Origin: Bacillota bacterium
Lineage (GTDB): Bacteria > Bacillota > Clostridia > Lachnospirales > Lachnospiraceae
Length of the DNA stretch: 64,000 nucleotides
Direction of reading: 5' to 3'
NCBI GenBank assembly: GCA_023409535.1
Contig: JAEYGZ010000047.1
Span: forward strand, 62,001 to 126,000
Shown here: one piece after another, positions 6,704 through 15,973 of the stretch
Layout of the letters: each line of letters begins with the position of its first letter
Numbering within the stretch: the first letter of the stretch is position 1
The notes under the pieces: model-generated
Seen by the model: the letters and a program-made list of their open reading frames with translations, nothing else
What the model was told of the DNA's origin: nothing
Databases searched by the model: none
Program-made: the position numbers and the translations under genes

Positions 6704-9664
6704 GTGAAAAGAAAAGCCATATTATCCGCGGTACTGACAGGCATCGTAGCGGTGGCTGTTATCGTATCTGTTTTTATTTTTGGTAATTCCTCGGAATATA
6801 TCTCTGAAATAGATGAGAATAAAGTGAACGCTGCCTATAACCTTCTGAACAATTCCCTTAGAACAAAGGAAGTGCGTTACATAGACTTTCGAGCTGCAAA
6901 CAGCTCTTCCTGCGGAACCTCAGAGTATCAGGCGGGACCGAATTCGGGCATCAATGACAAGGATTATGAGGGGACGGCTGTAACCTTAAATTACAGCCAG
7001 CAGGCAGAATATAGCGTGGAGGTTGACGAGCCGGGGCTATATTACCTTGCGCTGGATTTTAAGCCCATGAAAAGGACACTTACGGAATTTCACGTGGATG
7101 TTCAAATTAATGCTTCCCAGCCCTATGAAGAAATGAAAAATATAGTGCTGCCCTTAACCTGGATGGATGAGACAAAGGATTTTCCCACAGACCGGTACGG
7201 GGATGAAACGGCGCCTTATCAATATAGCAAAGATATCTGGGCATCCCTGTTTCTATACAGCAATACCTATAATACCATAGAGCCGCTGCTGTTCCGGTTT
7301 GAGAAAGGGAGGAATCTTGTAAGGATAACCAATATCTCCGGGGATGGCCTCGGACTTGGTACCTTGAAGTTAAAAGCGCCGGCATCTGAGCTTCCTTCTT
7401 ATGAAGCGTATCGGAGTGCTTATCCGGGCGAGCCGGTAACGGAGCTGCTTACGGTCAATTCCATTGATTATACGGAGAAAAATTCAATGCAGGCAATTTA
7501 CTCTTCAGAGAGTAACCCCGCTTTAGCACCCTATGACAGTGAATATAAGCTGTTAAATGCTTTAACCTGGTCGGAAGCCGGCACGGAGGTAACCTATCAG
7601 TTTGAGGTTCCTCAGGCGGGGCTTTATCAGCTTGCCTTCCATTACCGCAATGTGAAAGAGGAGTTTGATGTCTTTGAGACCATACGGCTGGATGGAGTGA
7701 TTCCGTTCAAGGAGCTGCAAAGCTATGCATTTTCCTCAACCGGAAGCAGCTGGGCCAATGAAGTCTTGCAGGGCAAGGACGGAGCACCCTATGAGATTTA
7801 CCTGTCCAAGGGTACCCACACCATAACACTTCGGGCGGAGCAGGAGCCCGTCGTAAAAGCCTGGCAGTATGCGAGACTGATCTCGGAGCATGTGGCCCAG
7901 TTTGAGATGGATATTAAGAAGATTACAGGAGCAGCCCGGGATGAGGACCGGACCTGGCAGATGACAAGATATATTCCTGAAATTCCGGAGTATCTGCAGG
8001 CTTATGTGACCTTGATAGATGCAATCCGCTATGATCTTCAGGATGATACGCCAAACGGCATCAATTCCGCGCTTCTTTCGGATTTGGATAAGGCACAGGC
8101 CTTCCTGGAGGAGATGCAGGAATATCCGGATGAAATTGCGTTATATAAAGAAAATCTGACCTCTGCAAGAGATAATTCCGTACTGAAATCCATGAGTAAC
8201 TTTAATGCGGAGATTATTACCCAGGACTTTTCCCTGGATAGGATCTATTTCTATGGCAATAAGGAGCTGCCGAGAGCAAAGGCCAATCTGTTTCAGACCC
8301 TGGGAAATGGCGTCACCAAGCTGCTGTATTCCTTTACCTCTGACAAATTCAAGCGGAAGAAGGAGGAGGATGCGGTGAATATCTGGGTGAACCGGGCAAC
8401 AACCCACGTGGACCTCCTGCAGAAGATGGCGGATACGGAATTTACGCCGAAGACAGGAATCAAGGTTAAGATCTCTATCATGCCGGATCCCAATAAGCTT
8501 ACCCTGGCGGCGGCAGCGGATGAAACCCCGGATATTGCCTTGGGATTGCTTTCCCACCTGCCCTTTGAGCTGGCAAGCCGCGGTGCCTTATATGATATGA
8601 CCCGGTTTGATGACTTCTGGCAGGTCCAAAGCCGGTTTGTTCCCGGCGGCAGTGTATCCTTTATCTATAATGAGGGAATCTATGCGATCCCGGAAACCCT
8701 TACCTTTAATGCCCTGATTTATCGTACGGACACCTTTGCCAACCTGGGAATCGACCCGCCGGATACCTGGGAGGAGGTTAAGACGATCCTGCCCACCCTG
8801 CAGCGGTTTGGCATGAATTTCTACCATAATATCTCTTACGGGGTAGGTTATAAGTGGTATTGGCAGACTTCTCCCCTGATCTTTCAAAATAACGGAAAGC
8901 TATTCACCGATGACGGTTTTCGGACCGCTATCGATCAGCCGGGGGCAGTGAAGGGCATACAGGCCCTTGGGGATCTGTTCATTGCTTATTCCCTGCCCAA
9001 GGAGGTTGTATCCTTCTTCAACTCCTTCCGTTACGGTACCCTGCCGGTGGGCATTGTCGGTCTGGATGATTATATCCTGATTAAGAACGGAGCCCCGGAG
9101 CTTGACGGTAAATGGGCGCTGTCCGCTTATCCCGGTACGGTGCAGGAGGACGGCTCCGTCTCCCGGTGGTATATCGGCAACGGTACGTCGGGTGTCATTT
9201 TTAAGGATTCAGACCGTATCGAGGATTCCTGGAAGTTCTTAAAATGGTGGACGGATTATGAAACCCAGGTGAACTATACCTATACCCTCCGCTCCACTTA
9301 TGGCAAGACCTTTTTATGGCTTCCTTCCAATATGGAAGCACTTGCCGACGGACCCATAGAGCAGGAGGATAAGCAGGTTATCCTGGAACAGGTCAAGTGG
9401 CTCAGGGATGTTCCGAGAACACCGGGCCAGTATCTGCTGGAGCGCAATCTCTCCGATATCTGGAACGCCATGGTAAAGGACGGAACCTCTGCCCAGGTAG
9501 CCATTGACGAGAAGGTAATCGGTATTAACCGGGAAATCAAACGGAAAATGAAAGAGCTTGGCTATTATGATGAGAAAGGGAACCTCTTGAAGCCTTATGT
9601 ACTCCGTGATGTGGACTGGATTGTAGAGCATACGGAACAAGCAAAAGGGGAGGGAATAAAATAG
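6704..9664 (+). CDS. membrane-anchored carbohydrate-binding module / solute-binding protein fusion
   Basis: This is a 986-residue surface protein. Residues 7-27 form an uncleaved signal-anchor helix; no lipobox cysteine is present. Two related beta-sandwich units follow (about 55-230 and 240-400), each with a GLYYLALDF- or GLYQLAFHY-like strand typical of CBM6/35-type modules. A helical linker spans about 400-550, and a family-1 SBP domain covers about 555-960 (NIWVNRATTHVDLLQKM, then DETPDIALGLL and WYIGNGTSGVIF). The GTG at 6704 follows a GGGAGAGAG site. It probably captures polysaccharide near the membrane and hands oligosaccharide to the transporter. A fusion of this kind is about twice the size of a normal SBP. 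The CBM assignment is by pattern; the SBP half is secure. Confidence 0.85.
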   Translation: MKRKAILSAVLTGIVAVAVIVSVFIFGNSSEYISEIDENKVNAAYNLLNNSLRTKEVRYIDFRAANSSSCGTSEYQAGPNSGINDKDYEGTAVTLNYSQQAEYSVEVDEPGLYYLALDFKPMKRTLTEFHVDVQINASQPYEEMKNIVLPLTWMDETKDFPTDRYGDETAPYQYSKDIWASLFLYSNTYNTIEPLLFRFEKGRNLVRITNISGDGLGLGTLKLKAPASELPSYEAYRSAYPGEPVTELLTVNSIDYTEKNSMQAIYSSESNPALAPYDSEYKLLNALTWSEAGTEVTYQFEVPQAGLYQLAFHYRNVKEEFDVFETIRLDGVIPFKELQSYAFSSTGSSWANEVLQGKDGAPYEIYLSKGTHTITLRAEQEPVVKAWQYARLISEHVAQFEMDIKKITGAARDEDRTWQMTRYIPEIPEYLQAYVTLIDAIRYDLQDDTPNGINSALLSDLDKAQAFLEEMQEYPDEIALYKENLTSARDNSVLKSMSNFNAEIITQDFSLDRIYFYGNKELPRAKANLFQTLGNGVTKLLYSFTSDKFKRKKEEDAVNIWVNRATTHVDLLQKMADTEFTPKTGIKVKISIMPDPNKLTLAAAADETPDIALGLLSHLPFELASRGALYDMTRFDDFWQVQSRFVPGGSVSFIYNEGIYAIPETLTFNALIYRTDTFANLGIDPPDTWEEVKTILPTLQRFGMNFYHNISYGVGYKWYWQTSPLIFQNNGKLFTDDGFRTAIDQPGAVKGIQALGDLFIAYSLPKEVVSFFNSFRYGTLPVGIVGLDDYILIKNGAPELDGKWALSAYPGTVQEDGSVSRWYIGNGTSGVIFKDSDRIEDSWKFLKWWTDYETQVNYTYTLRSTYGKTFLWLPSNMEALADGPIEQEDKQVILEQVKWLRDVPRTPGQYLLERNLSDIWNAMVKDGTSAQVAIDEKVIGINREIKRKMKELGYYDEKGNLLKPYVLRDVDWIVEHTEQAKGEGIK

Positions 9665-10602
9665 TGGAAGCAATCAATACAGTTATTATCAAAAACAGAA
9701 AGAGCAGAAACTCCTCCGCAAACCTAAGCGGTTTTCGTACCTTTTTATTGCTGTTTCCGTACGCAATCCTGTTCTTTACGTTTATCGCAATTCCCATTGC
9801 GATTGCCATCGGACTTTCCTTTACCTCCTTTGATGTGATCAACAAGCCGACCTTTTCAGGCCTGACCAATTATATCGTGCTGGTGACCCAGGATGAAGCC
9901 TTTCTTAAGTTCGTCCTTCCCAATACCTTTAAATATGCCTTGATTGTAGGCCCGGGAGGATATGTATTATCCTTTCTGCTGGCCTGGATGCTGGCACAGA
10001 TACAGAGAATTCCAAGAACAATTCTTTCGCTTGCCATCTATACCCCCTCCATGCTGGGCAATGTATTTATCGGCGTTATCTGGAGATCCATATTTTCCGG
10101 AGACCAGAGAGGGATCTTTAATCATATTCTGATCCGGCTGGATGTGATTGACCAGCCGATACAATACCTGCTGTCACCGGATTATCTGATGAATATCATG
10201 ATTTTCGTATCCCTGTGGTCCTCCATGGGAATCGGATTTCTAGCCATGGTATCCGGTATCTTAAATATCAATGAGGAGCTGTATGAAGCCGCTTATGTGG
10301 ACGGGATGAGAAATCGCTTTCAGGAGATTATCTATATCACCATTCCCTCCATGAAGCCTCAGATGCTGTTCGGCGCGGTTATGTCCATCGTAAATGCCTT
10401 CAATACCGGCTGGATCGGGGTTACGCTCTCAGGACAAAACCCGACTCCGGGACTGGCGGGACAGCTGATCACCAACCATATCGACGACTATGGTTTTCTT
10501 CGTTATGAGATGGGATATGCGGCAGCCGTATCCGTCGCACTTCTTCTGATTGTAATGATATTCTCAAAGATTGCCCATGGGCTGTTCGGCGAGAAAGACT
10601 GA
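9664..10602 (+). CDS. ABC sugar permease, MalF/LplB type (pair 1)
   Basis: This is a 312-residue inner-membrane permease with six predicted helices, of the binding-protein-dependent family. The coupling EAA loop is visible as EAAYVDGMRNRFQEIIYITIP (split here: EAAYVDGMRN then RFQEIIYITIP) around residues 205-225; it docks to the ATPase. The GTG start shares one base with the TAG stop of the preceding gene (TAGTG), and a GGGGAGGG site sits inside the end of that gene, so translation is coupled. It pairs with the permease at 10621. No ATP-binding subunit is encoded nearby; a shared MsmK/MsmX-type ATPase elsewhere is expected from family knowledge. Confidence 0.92.
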   Translation: MEAINTVIIKNRKSRNSSANLSGFRTFLLLFPYAILFFTFIAIPIAIAIGLSFTSFDVINKPTFSGLTNYIVLVTQDEAFLKFVLPNTFKYALIVGPGGYVLSFLLAWMLAQIQRIPRTILSLAIYTPSMLGNVFIGVIWRSIFSGDQRGIFNHILIRLDVIDQPIQYLLSPDYLMNIMIFVSLWSSMGIGFLAMVSGILNINEELYEAAYVDGMRNRFQEIIYITIPSMKPQMLFGAVMSIVNAFNTGWIGVTLSGQNPTPGLAGQLITNHIDDYGFLRYEMGYAAAVSVALLLIVMIFSKIAHGLFGEKD

Positions 10603-10620
10603 GGAATGGAGGTTACTTAA

Positions 10621-11490
10621 ATGGCTAATTTTCAGGGCTCAAGAATGAATCCAAAGCGGTTTTCCGCTTCACAGTTAAAATTTTATCTGATATTAATCCC
10701 CCTTGGTATCTTCATGATACTGCCGGTGGTGATGGTAATTAATAAAGCCTTTAAGCCCCTGGGGGAATTATTTGCCTTTCCGCCTACCATCCTTGTGAAG
10801 GACCCCACCATGAAGAACTTCCGGGATTTGTTTGCGCTGTCGGGAACCACCGGGGTCCCCATGACAAGATATTTGTATAACTCTGTAATGATAACGATTT
10901 TCACCGTAGTCATTAATGTAATTATCACGGTCAGCGCCGCCTATGCCTTCTCCAAGAAGAAATTCCGGCTGAAAGGGGCACTCTTTAATATCAATCAGAT
11001 GGCGCTGATGTTTGTTGCCACGGCGGTGTCGGTACCCCGGTATATTGTAATCCAGGAGACGGGGCTGATGGATACCTGGCTGGCACATATCCTTCCGCTG
11101 ATTGCAATGCCTGTGGGCTTGTTCCTGGTGAAGCAGTTTGTGGATCAGATACCGGATGCCCTGGTAGAGGCCGCTATCGTAGATGGAGCCAAGGATTTTA
11201 AGATTATCCAGAAGGTGATTATCCCGCTTACCAGGCCTGCGCTGGCTACCTCGGTGGTACTTACCTTCCAGGCCATCTGGAATGCGACCGAGGCTTCCAA
11301 TAATTTTATTACCAATGATACCATGAAGACCCTGGCCTTTTACCTTGGATCCCTTTCCACCAATAATACTGTGGCAGCAGAAGGGATGGCATCGGCCGCC
11401 GCCGTGCTTCTGTTCCTGCCTAATCTGATTATATTCATTCTGATGAATACACAGGTTATGAATACGATGGCTCATTCCGGAATCAAGTAG
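10621..11490 (+). CDS. ABC sugar permease, MalG/LplC type (pair 1)
   Basis: This 289-residue six-helix permease is the partner of the one ending at 10602 (18-base gap, GGAGG site upstream of ATG). The EAA loop reads LVEAAIVDGAKDFKIIQKV followed by IIPLTRP. Together with the MalF-type subunit it forms the membrane channel of the first importer. The C-terminus ends in the LIIFILMNTQVMNTMAHSG region usual for this group, which lies beside the NHL/TPR protein gene in this operon. Substrate cannot be read from the sequence; context says beta-glucan oligosaccharide. Confidence 0.92.
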   Translation: MANFQGSRMNPKRFSASQLKFYLILIPLGIFMILPVVMVINKAFKPLGELFAFPPTILVKDPTMKNFRDLFALSGTTGVPMTRYLYNSVMITIFTVVINVIITVSAAYAFSKKKFRLKGALFNINQMALMFVATAVSVPRYIVIQETGLMDTWLAHILPLIAMPVGLFLVKQFVDQIPDALVEAAIVDGAKDFKIIQKVIIPLTRPALATSVVLTFQAIWNATEASNNFITNDTMKTLAFYLGSLSTNNTVAAEGMASAAAVLLFLPNLIIFILMNTQVMNTMAHSGIK

Positions 11491-11529
11491 GTGAAAGCCT
11501 CCAGTCTATGAGAAAGGCATGGTTATGAA

Positions 11530-13560
11530 ATGAAACGAATAAAAATACTTCTTATTTTATTAATTACGCTGATTATGACAGGAATGCCGGTTGCTGCAGC
11601 ATTTGCCTCCCAGGCTACCAGCTATACCTATACCTTTGACCAGAGGGGTTACTGGATGCGCACCCAGGATGCCTATCTGCCGGATAAGACAATTACGAAT
11701 CTCGGGCTTTCCGCACCGGATGATCTCTTTGTGGATCAGGATAATATGCTGTACATAGCGGACTCCCAGAACCGGCGTGTGGTGAAGTATTCCATTGACA
11801 CGGATACGGTGGCGGGCATCCTGACCTATGAGGGCTTTCTTAATCCCAGAGGGGTGTTTGTCACAAAGGAAGGTACCATCTACGTAGCGGATCCAAGTGC
11901 AAAAGCGGTTTTTATCTTTGACAGGAGCTTTCATTTTATCAATTCCATCACAAGACCGGATACCCCTTCCTTTGCGGATACGCCCTTTGAGCCTCTGCGT
12001 ATCGCGGTGGATAACGGCGGAACTATGTATATCGTGGGTGAAGGTGTCTATAACGGAATCATGCAGCTGGCGAAGACCGGTGATTTTCTCGGATACTTTG
12101 CGGTTAACCATACAAAGCTCACCTTGATCCAGGCCATTCAGAACGCCATTTTTACCAGAGCACAGCTGAAGAACCTGATAGCCAGGGTTCCCAATACCTT
12201 CTCCAATGTCTTTCTCGGGGAGGACGGAATTGTATATTCCACCACCATGGGAAACAACGAGGACGGTTTAAAGAAGCATAATACCGCGGGCGGCAATATG
12301 TTCAAGACCCAGGACTGGGTATCGGATTCCATGACGGACCTGTATGTGGATCCCCAGGGAATTATCTATACCAGTGAGAATAACGGCAATATCAATATTT
12401 ATTCCAGTCAGGGAGAGCTGATCTTCAGCTTTGGTGCGGTTGTACTTAATCTGGATGTGGCGGGGCTTTTCTCCACGCTGCCTTCCCTGGCGGTGGACCG
12501 AAACCGGACCATCTGGGCGGTGGACGGGGATAAGGGCTACCTGCAATCCTTTCAGCCCACGGAGTATGCACTGATGGTATACGATTCCATGGGGCTTTAT
12601 GAGAAGGGCATGTATGAGGAGGCGCTGACCCAGTGGAATAAGGTGCTGAAATTAAATCAGATGTCCGTGCTTGCCCATAGCGGTGTTGGAAAAGCATATC
12701 TTCATGCAGAGCATTATGCAGAGGCAATGGAGCACTTTAAGGTATCCGGGGATCGTGAATTCTACTCCCAGGCTTACTGGGAGGTTCGTAACAGCTGGAT
12801 TCAAAGCAATATGATCTATATAGTAATCCTGATAGCAGTTCTTTGGCTTGCCCTGTTCCTTGTGAAAACCTTCGATAAAAAGAAGAGGGTACGGCTTGGG
12901 AGACAGCGGTTCCGTGAGAGGCTGTCCAAGGTCCCGGTGCTGGGGGAGGTGCTGTATTCCCTGCGGATTCCAAGGCATCCGGTGGATCGTTATTATGATA
13001 TCCGGGTAAAGCAAAGAGGAACGGTTGCCGGTGCAACCATTCTGTATCTGCTGCTGTTTATTCTCTTTATGATTTATACCACAGGAAAAGGCTTTATCTA
13101 TCAGTACCGCTCGGTTGAGGACATGGACATCAACTCCATCATCATCGGCTTTTTCCTGATCATCGGACTTTTTATCCTGTGCAATTACCTGGTAACCTCC
13201 ATCAAGGACGGGGATGGCAGCTTTGAACAGGTTTATATGATACCGGCCTATGGCAGCGTTCCGCTGATGGCGGCCATGGCTTTCATTACGGTGATGTCCT
13301 ATTTTCTGACCTATAATGAGGCATTTTTGCTGACGGTTATCCTGATGATCGGTATTGTCTGGTCCGTCATAGCCATATTCGTGGGCTTTATGACGGTGCA
13401 TGATTATAGCTTTAAGGAGACGGCGGTCAGCCTGATCATCACCTTTGTATTTATGATAATCGCTGCAATTGTTGCGCTGGTTATCATCATCATGTGGGAT
13501 CAGCTGTGGCAATTCCTGCTGACCCTGGGAAAGGAGATGACGCGTAATGTACTTCATTAA
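11530..13560 (+). CDS. NHL-repeat, TPR and polytopic membrane protein
   Basis: This 676-residue protein has a rare domain order. Residues 1-27 are a signal sequence. About 45-345 is an extracellular NHL/beta-propeller region with repeated units such as DDLFVDQDNMLYIADSQNRR, RGVFVTKEGTIYVADPS and LYVDPQGIIYTSEN. About 350-420 forms two TPR-like helical hairpins (YEKGMYEEALTQWNKVLK). Then come one helix (426-446), a basic cytoplasmic loop and about five further helices (500-655) resembling a Yip1-type domain. ATG 11530 lies 39 bases after the MalG-type gene. The propeller probably binds glycan or another surface protein, and the membrane part probably contacts the permeases (inference). It overlaps the next gene by 14 bases. 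Confidence 0.82.
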   Translation: MKRIKILLILLITLIMTGMPVAAAFASQATSYTYTFDQRGYWMRTQDAYLPDKTITNLGLSAPDDLFVDQDNMLYIADSQNRRVVKYSIDTDTVAGILTYEGFLNPRGVFVTKEGTIYVADPSAKAVFIFDRSFHFINSITRPDTPSFADTPFEPLRIAVDNGGTMYIVGEGVYNGIMQLAKTGDFLGYFAVNHTKLTLIQAIQNAIFTRAQLKNLIARVPNTFSNVFLGEDGIVYSTTMGNNEDGLKKHNTAGGNMFKTQDWVSDSMTDLYVDPQGIIYTSENNGNINIYSSQGELIFSFGAVVLNLDVAGLFSTLPSLAVDRNRTIWAVDGDKGYLQSFQPTEYALMVYDSMGLYEKGMYEEALTQWNKVLKLNQMSVLAHSGVGKAYLHAEHYAEAMEHFKVSGDREFYSQAYWEVRNSWIQSNMIYIVILIAVLWLALFLVKTFDKKKRVRLGRQRFRERLSKVPVLGEVLYSLRIPRHPVDRYYDIRVKQRGTVAGATILYLLLFILFMIYTTGKGFIYQYRSVEDMDINSIIIGFFLIIGLFILCNYLVTSIKDGDGSFEQVYMIPAYGSVPLMAAMAFITVMSYFLTYNEAFLLTVILMIGIVWSVIAIFVGFMTVHDYSFKETAVSLIITFVFMIIAAIVALVIIIMWDQLWQFLLTLGKEMTRNVLH

Positions 13561-15973
13561 AAAACGATGGTACCTTTTGCCGTTACTCATCTTATTAATC
13601 GTAGGGGCTGTGTCTGCCGGCAATGCAGGGGCGGCTTATCTGACCACAAACCGGGATACCAAGCTGCCTCCGGATAAAGTCAGCTATGATATTGTGAATA
13701 CGGGTGAATTTGAGAAGCTTTATGAAACAGGTACAATGGTTTATTATTACCGGGAAGACCGGGATGTATTTGCTGTCTATGACAAGAGGAACGGCTATAC
13801 CTGGAAGACGGGTCTGGATATCCCCTTCGGTGCGGATATTAACCGGCAGGTGATGGATGCCGAGACCGGTGAGGAGGCTGAGAAGCTTGCCATTCCTCAG
13901 GAGGAAGGAATGAATACCTCTTATACAGGTATCTCCAATTCCATCCTTACGGTGGAATATTACGAGGAGGGCAGCGTCAAGAATGTATCCTCCGCTGCCA
14001 AGGATCTGGTGGAGTCGGAATTGGTCACCCTAAATGATAATCCTGCCACCAGAAGACTTGACGTGAACTTCATGAATCTCGAGATTAAGGTGAAGGTACA
14101 CATTACTCTGGAGGAGGACTCCATTCGGTACCAGATCAAGAAGGAGGATATCACGGGGAAAGGTACCGGTAATGTTCTTGCCTTTTTAATTACGCCGTTT
14201 CTGGGAGCCAGCGGCGGTAAGACAAAATATTATAATCCTGAGACCCAGATGTATGACATCATCAAGGACAAATATATGGTGCCCGGATATATCTTTGTGC
14301 CCGACGGCAGCGGTGCGCTGATGCGCTTTCAGGACAACAACGCATCCTTCTCCATGTATTACGGAGATGTCTATGGACCTGATCCGGCGCAGGGGGAATA
14401 TTATGATGATTTCTTAATCGATACGGTACCCCTTAAGAATCCGGTGATGCCGGTGTTCGGTGCGGCCCATGGCAGCGGGCAGGCAGCATTTGTGGCCTAT
14501 GCGGACAGCGGCGCGGAATATATGCAGATTGCGGTGAGACCGGAGGAGAATCTTACGGCATATAATTATGTCTATCCAAGATTTGTTTACAACGTGAAAT
14601 ACTGGCAGGTATATAACCGAAGAGGGGACGGGTATTTTACCCTGATGGATACGCCGAACCAGTTTGACATCGATATGACTTACACCTTCCTCTCAGGAGA
14701 CGGCACTGACGGGACTCCCGCAGCGGATTATACCGGTATGGCTGCAACCTACCGCAGGCATCTGCTGGAGGAAGGAATACTGACACAGCAGCCGGAGAAG
14801 GAAGCTGCAGATATTCCGATCCGTCTGGACTTTATCATGTCCGATATGAAGAAGGGCGTCGTAGGCATGGATGAAGTGGTGGTCACGGATGCCCGGAGTG
14901 TTGGGGATATCTTAACAGAAGTAAAGGATGAGTTGGGGATTGCTAATATAAATTCAGGTCTGTACGGCTGGCAGCAGGGTGGGGAGACCCTTGCCAAGCC
15001 GGATTCGGCCAATTACTATGGAAAGATTGGAAGCAGGAAGGATTTTAAAGAATTAATCACAGAGCTGTCTGACCAGGATATCGATGTATCCCTGGCAAGG
15101 GATTATACCACCATCAACAGGGAGATGGTAAGCTACTATTCCAATGCGGCACGGCATGTGAACTCCTGGTATCTGGAGCTGAATAAGATGGTTTTGCTTC
15201 CGGAGAATGTTCCGATCTACCTCTATGGGTATGCAGCTCCGGCAAGGAGTGCGCAGTGGTTTGAGACCCAGCTGAAGCGCCAGTCCGAGTATGCCGGGTC
15301 CATGACGGTGAAGGGGATATCGGGTACCTTACTTAGCAATTATGACAGTGACGGCGTGGTATCCACGGCCTCAGAGGCAATTGCATTGTTCCAGAAGACC
15401 TTTGAGAACGCAAAGAAGGAGATTAAGCTGAACTTTGAGACACCGAACCTGTATCTCTGGAGGTATACGGACCGGTTCCTGCAATGCCCTGTGAGCAACT
15501 CGCAGTATGTATTTGAGACGGATGCGGTTCCATTCCTGCAGATGGTACTGCACGGCACCATGGAGGTATATGCGCCCTATGCCAATTTCTCCTTTTATAC
15601 ACAGAAGGATATCTTAAGAATGATTGATTACAATGTGTCACCCTCTTTCATATTGTCTGAGGAGCCTTCCCATCTTCTCGGTTCTACTCCGTCGGCGGAT
15701 TTGTATTCCACGGAATACATTCAGTATAAGGAGCTGATCGGCAAGGTATATGCACAGATCAACGAGGTTCTCAGTCAGGTGTCAGGCTTTACCTGGACCG
15801 GAAGAACCGTGCCCGTAAATGGTGTAATTATCAATACTTACCTGAAGGACGGCTTGGAGAAGAAGGTAATCATCAATTACACGGAGGAGACTGTGACCAT
15901 AGGACAGAACACAGCAGCACCGCTCAGTGCAGGGGTGTTCGCAGCAAAGGAGGTGAGCAGGAATGAGCAATAA
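13547..15973 (+). CDS. DUF5696-type large surface protein
   Basis: This 808-residue protein has one N-terminal signal/anchor helix (residues 8-29) and a long extracellular part. Recognisable segments are YMVPGYIFVPDGSGALMRF, the start of the DUF5696-like core, and a central region with GKIGSRKDFKELI and DVSLARDY that looks like alternating strands and helices of a TIM-barrel-like fold. The family is regularly found beside carbohydrate ABC transporters in Lachnospiraceae and Paenibacilli; no activity has been assigned to it to my knowledge. It overlaps the NHL gene by 14 bases and has its own AAAGGAGATG site, indicating coupled expression. It could be a cryptic glycoside hydrolase or a polysaccharide-docking protein. 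No catalytic pair can be named. Confidence 0.78.
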   Translation: MYFIKKRWYLLPLLILLIVGAVSAGNAGAAYLTTNRDTKLPPDKVSYDIVNTGEFEKLYETGTMVYYYREDRDVFAVYDKRNGYTWKTGLDIPFGADINRQVMDAETGEEAEKLAIPQEEGMNTSYTGISNSILTVEYYEEGSVKNVSSAAKDLVESELVTLNDNPATRRLDVNFMNLEIKVKVHITLEEDSIRYQIKKEDITGKGTGNVLAFLITPFLGASGGKTKYYNPETQMYDIIKDKYMVPGYIFVPDGSGALMRFQDNNASFSMYYGDVYGPDPAQGEYYDDFLIDTVPLKNPVMPVFGAAHGSGQAAFVAYADSGAEYMQIAVRPEENLTAYNYVYPRFVYNVKYWQVYNRRGDGYFTLMDTPNQFDIDMTYTFLSGDGTDGTPAADYTGMAATYRRHLLEEGILTQQPEKEAADIPIRLDFIMSDMKKGVVGMDEVVVTDARSVGDILTEVKDELGIANINSGLYGWQQGGETLAKPDSANYYGKIGSRKDFKELITELSDQDIDVSLARDYTTINREMVSYYSNAARHVNSWYLELNKMVLLPENVPIYLYGYAAPARSAQWFETQLKRQSEYAGSMTVKGISGTLLSNYDSDGVVSTASEAIALFQKTFENAKKEIKLNFETPNLYLWRYTDRFLQCPVSNSQYVFETDAVPFLQMVLHGTMEVYAPYANFSFYTQKDILRMIDYNVSPSFILSEEPSHLLGSTPSADLYSTEYIQYKELIGKVYAQINEVLSQVSGFTWTGRTVPVNGVIINTYLKDGLEKKVIINYTEETVTIGQNTAAPLSAGVFAAKEVSRNEQ

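Noticed and set aside
10768..11475. 235-codon minus-strand frame under a permease gene
   Set aside because: Antisense shadow; the plus-strand permease carries a clear EAA loop and ribosome site.
12652..13623. 323-codon open frame on the minus strand
   Set aside because: It lies wholly antisense to the NHL/TPR membrane gene, has His/Gln-rich low-complexity translation and no ribosome site.
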